A stretch of DNA of 19,980 nt, from assembly GCA_910579075.1 (NCBI GenBank), contig CAJTSV010000074.1, positions 1-19,980 on the forward strand, read 5' to 3'. Under the pieces are notes generated by a model, which was given only the letters and a program-made list of their open reading frames with translations, was not told the DNA's origin and did not search any database. Positions 15,327-19,980 of this stretch are shown here, one piece after another (position 1 is the first letter of the stretch; each line of letters opens with the position of its first letter). The position numbers and the translations under genes were made by a program. This stretch comes from an uncultured Eubacterium sp. (GTDB lineage: Bacteria > Bacillota > Clostridia > Lachnospirales > Lachnospiraceae).

Positions 15327-15424
15327 GGAGAGTTGTCCGAGCGGTTTAAGGTGCGGCCAGGGGTGCGGCTCTCGAAAAGCCGTGTGCTATTAACGCACCG
15401 TGGGTTCGAATCCCATGCTCTCCG
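15327..15424 (+). tRNA. tRNA-Ser(CGA) with a 12-nt internal duplication
   Basis: The acceptor stem pairs GGAGAGT with GCTCTCC, with discriminator G at 15424 and no encoded CCA. The anticodon arm is CGGCT-CTCGAAA-AGCCG (15366-15382), anticodon CGA at 15373-15375, reading UCG. The long variable arm (GTGC/GCAC) and T arm GTGGG-TTCGAAT-CCCAT are serine-type. The gene is 98 nt, about 10 more than usual. GGTGCGGC occurs at 15350-15357 and again at 15362-15369, so 12 nt are duplicated between the D arm and the anticodon arm. Removing one copy leaves a normal 86-nt tRNA. The D stem is also weak (TCC against GGT). It may be a damaged or variant tRNA. Confidence 0.8.
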
Positions 15425-15430
15425 TTTAAT

Positions 15431-15452
15431 GTACCGTGCCGGTGTACGGTAC
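15431..15452 (+). other. Small hairpin after the tRNA
   Basis: GTACCGT (15431-15437) pairs with ACGGTAC (15446-15452) around an eight-base loop, six bases after the tRNA. No T-run follows, so it is more likely a processing or stability hairpin than a terminator. Confidence 0.4.
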
Positions 15453-15482
15453 TATCTAAAAAATACATCCTACCTCCAATTT

Positions 15483-15521
15483 AAAAAAAGAGTCCTGTTT
15501 GCTACATAGGGCTCTTTTTTT
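15483..15521 (+). terminator. Terminator copy 1 of 3
   Basis: GAGTCCT (15490-15496) pairs with AGGGCTC (15508-15514) with one wobble. The A7 before and T7 after extend the stem or give the T-run. A classic terminator shape for the tRNA transcript. Confidence 0.85.
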
Positions 15522-15540
15522 GCGAATACTGTAAATAGGA

Positions 15541-15576
15541 AAAGAGTCCTGTCTGCCGTACAGGTCTCTTTGTTTT
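15541..15576 (+). terminator. Terminator copy 2 of 3
   Basis: AAAGAGTCCTGT (15541-15552) pairs with ACAGGTCTCTTT (15560-15571) with one T/T mismatch, then GTTTT. It is 54 bases after copy 1 and clearly a duplicate of it. Confidence 0.8.
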
Positions 15577-15595
15577 GCGGATGCTGTGAAAATCA

Positions 15596-15630
15596 AAAGA
15601 GTCCTGTCTGCTGCACAGGACTCTTTGTTT
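15596..15630. terminator. Terminator copy 3 of 3, bidirectional
   Basis: AAAGAGTCCTGT (15596-15607) and ACAGGACTCTTT (15615-15626) form a perfect 12-bp stem with loop CTGCTGC. GTTT follows on the plus strand and TTTTGATTTT on the minus strand, so it can also end the convergent larB/cysteine-rich transcript. Confidence 0.85.
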
Positions 15631-15645
15631 GCGGATGCGCTGGAA

Positions 15646-15927
15646 TTAATTGTGTATGGAAGCTGCTGCGGCAGCTATCCTGGAAAACTGCCCTGTGACA
15701 TAGCCGTACTGTTCCCGCTGATGCGGCAGCATGCATCCCGTGCAGTCTTTGATTCCCTGTTTTGTATACTGCGGGCTTCCGCCGCATTCCTTCCCGAGCA
15801 CATAAAGCGGGCAATAGCAGAATAAACAGTTGAAATTCTGTTCGTCTGCCCCTTTATGGCACGGAAAAAACTCACACTCCCGGTTCTGGTAAAACGAATA
15901 ATGCTTCCCTTCCCAATCCTGTTTCAT
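15646..15927 (-). CDS. Cysteine-rich small-domain protein (putative metal binding)
   Basis: A protein of 93 residues with the cysteine-rich small domain found beside metal and cofactor genes in Clostridia. It begins HYSFYQNRECEFFPCHKG, then FNCLFCYCPLY and LGKECGG, then GIKDCTGCMLPH. Eight cysteines (18, 23, 34, 37, 39, 48, 62, 65) plus His24 and His69 could bind a metal or iron-sulfur cluster; its biochemical role is not established. The frame extends 18 codons further inside larB. I chose the ATG that overlaps the larB stop as ATGA (15924-15927), with GGGAG eight bases before it, so translation is coupled to larB. The coupling suggests a link to nickel-pincer cofactor chemistry, which is inference. 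Confidence 0.8.
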   Translation of the reverse strand: MKQDWEGKHYSFYQNRECEFFPCHKGADEQNFNCLFCYCPLYVLGKECGGSPQYTKQGIKDCTGCMLPHQREQYGYVTGQFSRIAAAAASIHN

Positions 15928-16715
15928 AAATCCGGCTCCCATCCTGTATGATTCCTGCATGGATGCAGGCAGCCCGGGCATGCCAGGCGGTTTATCTGCG
16001 CTGCAAGATATCCGGCACCATATCCGTTATCAATGTTGACTACTGCAATGCCGTTCGCGCAGGAATTTATCATCGTAAGCAGGGCAGACAGCCCGTTCAT
16101 TGAAGCCCCGTAACCGACCGATGTCGGCACTGCAATCACCGGCTTGTCCGCCAGGCCGCCAAGCACGCTGGCCAGCGCTCCTTCCATGCCTGCCACTGCA
16201 ACAATGCAGTTTGCTTCCTGAATTCTATCAAGGCTGGACAGAAGGCGGTGAATACCGCTGACACCGACATCATAAATCCGTTCCACTGCCGTTCCAAAAT
16301 ATTCAGCTGTCTGTGCCGCTTCTTCTGCGACCGGAATATCCGCTGTCCCTGCCGTACAGACTGCCGCTTTTCCTTTGCGCGCTTTTCCTTCTTTTTCTAT
16401 TTTCAGAATCCGCGAAACCGGGTCATAACAGGCTTGTGGATATTTCTCCCGAATCATCTCATACTGCTCCCGGGATGCCCTTGTACCGAACACTTCCCCA
16501 TCCTGCTCATAGAGCCTGCCGAAAATCTGCAGAAGATGTTCATCCGCCTTGCCACTGCAAAAAATCACTTCTGCAAAGCCGGAACGGATTTTCCGGTGCG
16601 TGTCCAGCTTTGCATATCCCATTTCCTCAAACGGCTGCCTGCGAAACAGAAGCTCTGCTTCTTCGACTGACAGCTCGCCGCTTTTTACTTTGGTCAGAAT
16701 TTCCTTTGTTTCCAT
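15924..16715 (-). CDS. larB: Nickel pincer cofactor biosynthesis protein LarB
   Basis: A 263-residue LarB, which carboxylates and hydrolyses nicotinic acid adenine dinucleotide to the biscarboxylated pyridinium mononucleotide, the first step to the nickel-pincer nucleotide of lactate racemase-type enzymes. The N-terminal part has KVKSGELSVEEAELLFRR and the middle GFAEVIFCSGK. The C-terminal PurE-like domain (about 115-245) has AAVCTAGTADIPVAEEAA, VAGMEGALASVLGGL (Glu178), VIAVPTSVGYGAS and INSCANGIAVVNIDNGYGAG. Cys219 matches the substrate-binding cysteine of Lactobacillus plantarum LarB. The tail after INRL is about 18 residues, Cys-containing and carries the next gene's ribosome site. larC, larE and larA are not in the window. 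Only a weak CAGG precedes the ATG. Confidence 0.93.
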   Translation of the reverse strand: METKEILTKVKSGELSVEEAELLFRRQPFEEMGYAKLDTHRKIRSGFAEVIFCSGKADEHLLQIFGRLYEQDGEVFGTRASREQYEMIREKYPQACYDPVSRILKIEKEGKARKGKAAVCTAGTADIPVAEEAAQTAEYFGTAVERIYDVGVSGIHRLLSSLDRIQEANCIVAVAGMEGALASVLGGLADKPVIAVPTSVGYGASMNGLSALLTMINSCANGIAVVNIDNGYGAGYLAAQINRLACPGCLHPCRNHTGWEPDL

Positions 16716-16823
16716 AAATATAAACCTGCTGCTTTCTTTTTTCTACAATCTTATCGGATAATGCCAGAAAAGTCATCCTCAATTTAAAAAAATATAAGGT
16801 TACAGGCAGCACAGCGGCTTAAA

Positions 16824-18596
16824 TTACTGCTTTTGCATATACAGATAGTCTGTTTCCCACTGGTTATCCGGTCTCAGCTTCAAACAAGCCACGGCATATC
16901 CAAAGCAGTCCGCATGCCCGCCATATCCCATCAGATACTGTTTGACTATCAGGACTGTCTTGTGGTCTTTTGCATCCTCTGCCACCGTAAAACCGCTTAC
17001 TGCATCAGACGGATATGTGAGAGACAGGCCCCCTGCATCCATCTGTTTTTTTAGATACTCCTCTGTATCATTCCTGCGGCTGTTTTCCAGTATCTGCTGT
17101 TCCTTAAATAAAATTGTTTCCCCTTTTGGCATAGTTAATACTGCTTCCCGCCCCGTCCATTCCATTTCAAACGGAAATCCTGTTTCTTCTATATAATTAT
17201 CCGGCAGTGAAATTTTTTCCTCTATTCCGTCTTTTATGCGAAACACTTCCAGTTTATAACCGCCATCCCCGCCATTATATCCCAGGCTGGTCATAACAAT
17301 CTTTTCCGGATTCCCGTCCTTGTCCAAATCTGCTTCCATTACCAGGTCTGATTGTTCCTCATGCGGATTTGGAAAATAATCGTCGATAAAGGCAGCATGC
17401 ATATCTGCTTCTTCGACTGGCTGCTCTGTGATAATATCCTGCCCTTTTGATTCTGATATTTTTTCAGTTTCTTTTCCAGAACCGATGGTCTCTATTGCCT
17501 GATTTTTATCCATATGCTGCCCGCTTTGTTCTTTCTGTGTCATAAAGCACAGAATTATTATCATACACACGGCTGCCGCTGATACAATCGCCAGGGCTGC
17601 CGGTTTTTTATAAGCAAGCACATTTTTCACACGTTTTTTTACATCCGGTTCCCCAAAAGATAACGGACAGGCGGTAATTCGCTGCATTTTTATGGAACAG
17701 GAAAGCAGCGCCCTGGAATACTCCTTTTTGCATAGCATTCCAAGCTTTTGTATCACCGCTTCGTCACAGGCAGCTTCCATATCCCTGCACATCCAGATAA
17801 AAGCTATCCACACAAGCGGATGAAACCAGTAACACGACAGCAGCAGATATCCGGCTGGTTTTACCAGATAATCCCTGCGCTGCCTGTGCACGCATTCATG
17901 CATTACGACATACGGAATATCTTTATCGGAAACTGTGTACGGCACATAAATTTTCGGATGAATCAGCCCAAACAAAAACGGCGAGCCGGTCTGTGCACAC
18001 CGGTATATTTTTACACAGGGGCATCCCTGTACATCCGTTTCAGAAACATGTTTCCGCTTCCCTGCCAGAAAGCCCGCGGGCAGCTGCACTTCCTGCGGTA
18101 CCGCCGTCGCCAGTCTCCAGCGCAGCCGCAGCCAGCTGTATATCATGGCTACAGCCATCACAATTACCCCCATTGCCCAGATTCCTGCGCAGATATCTAT
18201 CACCAGGGCAAACGGCGGATTCGCACTGTTTCCTGCCAAAAGCTCATGCTGTGGCACATACTGGCTGACCGGCCCGTTTATCACCGCAATTCCTTCTTCC
18301 ATTCTGAGATTGCCCGGATGTATCACAGCTGTATCAAGATGCGTCCGTCCTGGTACCAGACTAAACGCAGACTCCATAGAATAAGGAAATATAAGCCTGA
18401 TTCCTGCCAGAATCCAGAGTACAAAGCGGAATTTTACAGGCATGTTTCGAAAGAGCAGCCGGACACCTAAAACAGCGGCTATCAAAAACGATGCTGTAAT
18501 TCCCATATCCAGTATACGCAGAAACACTGTCTGCAGAATTTCATTTTCCCCGCTTATCACGAATCCTGTATTCAGGCTTCCCAGTATCTGCACCAT
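16824..18596 (-). CDS. BlaR1/MecR1-type M56 metalloprotease sensor with atypical C-terminal domain
   Basis: A 590-residue membrane protein of the BlaR1 family (M56 peptidase), which upon signal cleaves the partner repressor. Hydrophobic segments lie at about 31-49, 56-71, 129-153, 246-268 and 332-351. The zinc site HECVH is at 233-237, with a downstream MEAACDEAV (Glu274). The C-terminal domain (about 352-590) is expected outside the cell. It shows no penicillin-binding SxxK/SxN sensor; instead it carries EADLDKDGNPEKIVMTS (421-437), an FG-GAP/VCBS-like calcium loop. The frame continues 96 codons upstream through blaI, but the ATG used here has GGAGGGGGG seven bases before it. It starts 20 bases after the blaI-type stop, forming an operon. 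The signal is unknown. Confidence 0.88.
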   Translation of the reverse strand: MVQILGSLNTGFVISGENEILQTVFLRILDMGITASFLIAAVLGVRLLFRNMPVKFRFVLWILAGIRLIFPYSMESAFSLVPGRTHLDTAVIHPGNLRMEEGIAVINGPVSQYVPQHELLAGNSANPPFALVIDICAGIWAMGVIVMAVAMIYSWLRLRWRLATAVPQEVQLPAGFLAGKRKHVSETDVQGCPCVKIYRCAQTGSPFLFGLIHPKIYVPYTVSDKDIPYVVMHECVHRQRRDYLVKPAGYLLLSCYWFHPLVWIAFIWMCRDMEAACDEAVIQKLGMLCKKEYSRALLSCSIKMQRITACPLSFGEPDVKKRVKNVLAYKKPAALAIVSAAAVCMIIILCFMTQKEQSGQHMDKNQAIETIGSGKETEKISESKGQDIITEQPVEEADMHAAFIDDYFPNPHEEQSDLVMEADLDKDGNPEKIVMTSLGYNGGDGGYKLEVFRIKDGIEEKISLPDNYIEETGFPFEMEWTGREAVLTMPKGETILFKEQQILENSRRNDTEEYLKKQMDAGGLSLTYPSDAVSGFTVAEDAKDHKTVLIVKQYLMGYGGHADCFGYAVACLKLRPDNQWETDYLYMQKQ

Positions 18597-18616
18597 AAAA
18601 ATACCCCCCTCCGGTT

Positions 18617-18976
18617 TTATTCTTTGTGAGAATCTATAATCTGCTGTATTTCTTCTATCTCTTGCTGCGTCAGGTCTTTTTTCCGTATAAATGCCGCTAT
18701 AAAACCAGGCAGGGAGCCAGAAAATGTCTTTTCTACAATTGCGGCGCTTTCCTCGGACAGTACTTCTTCTTTGGAAATAAGCGAGGTTACGATTGCATTT
18801 TCCGATTTCAGGACTCCGCGTTCGGATAAGCGCCGGATAACGGTATACGTCGTAGACTTTTTCCATTCCAGCTTTTCCCTGCACAGTTTCACAAGCTCGC
18901 TGCTGGAAACCGGTTCATTTTCCCATAAAATCTCACAAAAACGGTATTCACTGTCAAAAATTTTTGGAACGTCCAT
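18617..18976 (-). CDS. BlaI/MecI/CopY family repressor
   Basis: A 119-residue winged-helix repressor. It begins DVPKIFDSEYRFCEILWENE, then SSSELVKLCREKLEWKKSTTYTVIRRL (read as the recognition helix region), a wing GVLKSENAIVTSLISKEE, and a C-terminal dimerisation helix bundle LPGFIAAFIRKKDLTQQEIEE. Length matches BlaI/MecI (about 120). The frame could extend 26 codons up. The ATG used here has GGAGG nine bases before it and is where family members start. It is followed by the M56 protease, the usual BlaI-BlaR1 pair. The promoter upstream carries two matching 16-bp operators, so autoregulation is likely. Target genes beyond the operon are not seen; no beta-lactamase or penicillin-binding protein is in the window. 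Confidence 0.9.
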   Translation of the reverse strand: MDVPKIFDSEYRFCEILWENEPVSSSELVKLCREKLEWKKSTTYTVIRRLSERGVLKSENAIVTSLISKEEVLSEESAAIVEKTFSGSLPGFIAAFIRKKDLTQQEIEEIQQIIDSHKE

Positions 18977-19054
18977 ATGCTGTTTCCTCCATAATCCATT
19001 TCTGTTTTCCCAGGCCACAAAAAAGCCAGCTGCTTTTCGAAAAAGGCAATCCAA

Positions 19055-19117
19055 AAATGGTCTAATACGTTAAACTTTTCATAAATAAAGTTTAACACAT
19101 TAGACCATTTAAGTCAA
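19055..19117 (-). promoter_or_regulatory. BlaI-type promoter with two paired operators
   Basis: On the minus strand TTGACT (19112-19117), a 17-base spacer and TAAACT (19089-19094). Two 16-bp dyads of the form GTYTAA-N4-TTARAC lie at 19090-19105, over spacer and -10, and at 19060-19075, just after the start of transcription. Their centres are 30 bp apart, about three helical turns. The two also make a larger inverted repeat (24-nt arms, 19055-19078 and 19087-19110, 22 of 24 matching). Confidence 0.7.
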
Positions 19118-19147
19118 CAGACCATTTATAATATAAGTCTGTCTGGA

Positions 19148-19801
19148 CTATTCCATTTCTTCTAACAGGGGAATGACCTGTGAAAGGTCTTTCACACAGC
19201 GGTACAGGCGTCTGCCCGTTTCTTCATCCGGCCCGCTTAAATCCGGCACCATAACCGCATACATCCCCGCACGGTACGCGGACAGAATACCATTCGGAGA
19301 ATCTTCCAGCGCCATGCATGCGGACGGTTCTGTATGCAGCCTTGCTGCCGCTTCCAGATAAATATCCGGTTCTGGCTTTCCATGCTCCACCATGGAAGCA
19401 CACACAATTTCATCAAAATATCTGAGCCTGTCCAGGGATGAAAGATAACGGGTGGTACGCTCATAATCCGTAGCAGTGGCAACGGCTGTCCGATAATGAT
19501 ACTTCTTTAAATATTCCAGCAGCTCCCCAAGCCCTTTCTTTTCTTCCAGGCCATATGTATCAATATGTGCATTCATCCGTTTTTTGCGCAGTTCCCTGAC
19601 TTTGTAATAATCGAAATCCTGACCGATTTCCTGTTTCAGCTTCCTGGCTGCATGCTTCGCTTCCATGCTCCGGATGCCCAGCACATGTTCCGCCTTCATT
19701 TCATACCCATAAACCTGTGCCGCTTCCAGCCAGTATTTTACGAGCAGCCTTTCCGTATCAATCATCAGCCCGTCCATATCAAAAATAACTGCTTTTACCA
19801 T
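19148..19801 (-). CDS. HAD-superfamily phosphatase, beta-phosphoglucomutase-like
   Basis: A 217-residue HAD hydrolase of subfamily IA, acting on phosphorylated small molecules in the cytoplasm; substrate unknown. Motif I is FDMDGLMIDTE (nucleophile Asp8, Asp10). The helical cap spans about 16-90. Motif II is VATAT (107-111), motif III is GKPEPDIY (Lys142) and motif IV is ALEDSPNGI (Glu166, Asp167). The DGLMIDTE and KPEPDIYL forms are typical of beta-phosphoglucomutase/YcjU-like proteins, but the mutase-specific residues cannot be confirmed by eye. The frame starts nine codons higher. I chose MVKAVIFDMDG, with AAGGAG seven bases before it. No clear terminator separates it from the blaI-type promoter. 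Confidence 0.9.
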   Translation of the reverse strand: MVKAVIFDMDGLMIDTERLLVKYWLEAAQVYGYEMKAEHVLGIRSMEAKHAARKLKQEIGQDFDYYKVRELRKKRMNAHIDTYGLEEKKGLGELLEYLKKYHYRTAVATATDYERTTRYLSSLDRLRYFDEIVCASMVEHGKPEPDIYLEAAARLHTEPSACMALEDSPNGILSAYRAGMYAVMVPDLSGPDEETGRRLYRCVKDLSQVIPLLEEME

Positions 19802-19980
19802 GCCGTCTCTCCTTTTCCTGTCATACATCCGCTATTTTCATGTATATATTATATTTAAATTATATTTTTTATTTCATTTCAATATCCATTGCTTTTTAAG
19901 GCATATTGGCCAGATACATAAAATAGTCAGGCATGTCCTGGTTTTCTGCTCTTTTCATTATCTTGTATGATAATGAAATA
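19802..19980. other. AT-rich region upstream of the HAD gene, with end hairpin
   Basis: No coding sequence is seen. The minus strand carries AT-rich promoter-like DNA (TTGAAA near 19874-19889 and TATAAT near 19848-19853) without a convincing spacer. At the window end TTTCATTATC (19953-19962) and GATAATGAAA (19969-19978) form a perfect 10-bp AT-rich stem with a six-base loop. Its role is unclear without the flank. Confidence 0.4.

Larger units (their letters stand above)
15483..15640. repeat. Imperfect 54-55 bp unit repeated three times
   Basis: Each unit has AAAAGAGTCCTGT, a short loop, the returning arm, then T-rich DNA and GCGGATGCTG-like sequence (GCGAATACTG, GCGGATGCTG, GCGGATGCGC). Units start about 15486, 15540 and 15595. 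The terminators are the stems within the units. Confidence 0.85.

Noticed and set aside
15327..15424. Possible tRNA-Sec or intron-containing tRNA because of unusual length
   Set aside because: Anticodon is CGA, acceptor and T arms are serine-type, and the extra 12 nt are a simple tandem copy, far too short for a self-splicing intron.
15483..15630. Three regularly spaced repeats resembling a tiny CRISPR array
   Set aside because: The repeats are self-complementary terminator hairpins with T-runs, spacing DNA is itself repeated, and no cas genes are present.
15928..15981. Upstream start for the cysteine-rich protein inside larB
   Set aside because: Family members begin near the KHYSFY segment, and the ATGA overlap with GGGAG eight bases upstream is a much better start.
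18597..18884. 96-codon N-terminal extension of the BlaR1-type frame
   Set aside because: It overlaps the blaI-type gene on the same strand in another frame, has no membrane or family features, and a very strong ribosome site marks the ATG at 18596.
19010..19045. Short AAAAGC/GCTTTT hairpin with T-run in the blaI-type leader, as an attenuator
   Set aside because: The stem is six pairs, mostly A-T, too weak to call a terminator.

Overview
The window looks like the chromosome of an anaerobic Firmicute, most likely a Lachnospiraceae-type Clostridium relative. I infer this from the strong AGGAGG-type ribosome sites, the GTG/TTG starts, the dnaX-ybaB-recR order followed by LysM, DUF5711 and CvpA-family envelope proteins, the LarB/cysteine-rich pair, the orphan PqqD-like protein, and moderate GC with AT-rich intergenic regions. 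No phage, insertion sequence or CRISPR array is visible. Apart from three features (the AraC regulator, a nuclease-family remnant and a tRNA) everything is on the minus strand.

Layout. (1) Positions 55-7557, minus: pfkA, terminator, dnaX, internal promoter, ybaB, recR, then a LysM membrane protein with a 39-bp repeat tract, a DUF5711 protein and a CvpA-family protein. This joins glycolysis, clamp loading and recombination repair to envelope genes. (2) 7680-11594, minus: OPT oligopeptide transporter, a small orphan PqqD-like protein and the dipeptidase PepD, a plausible peptide uptake-and-breakdown group. The transporter has a near-consensus promoter and is separated from the last two genes by a hairpin terminator. 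(3) 11595-12430: a plus-strand remnant of an Rpn/PD-(D/E)XK transposase-family gene that keeps its own promoter, ribosome site and terminator. (4) 12439-15183: a fructuronate reductase/mannitol dehydrogenase-family gene and a divergent AraC regulator. They share a control region with two promoters and a 12-bp inverted repeat. (5) 15271-15630: a promoter, a tRNA-Ser(CGA) carrying a 12-nt tandem duplication between its D arm and anticodon arm, and three tandem copies of a terminator. (6) 15646-16715, minus: larB overlapping by 4 nt a small cysteine-rich protein. (7) 16824-19117, minus: a BlaI/BlaR1-type repressor-protease pair whose sensor domain is not a penicillin-binding one, preceded by two matching 16-bp operators over the promoter. 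(8) 19148-19801, minus: a HAD phosphatase/phosphoglucomutase-like protein.

Most of the window is ordinary core and metabolic DNA. The observations most worth checking are the duplicated tRNA-Ser, the BlaRI-like pair with an unusual sensor and paired operators, the in-frame A AAA AAG slip site in dnaX, the mixed-type active site of PfkA, the larB/cysteine-rich pair without other lar genes, and the orphan PqqD-like protein. Several starts were moved from the longest open frame to sites supported by ribosome-binding sequences and family length (DUF5711, PepD, PqqD-like, UxuB, AraC, cysteine-rich protein, BlaR1, BlaI, HAD). All calls rest on reading the sequence and on family knowledge; no searches were run.
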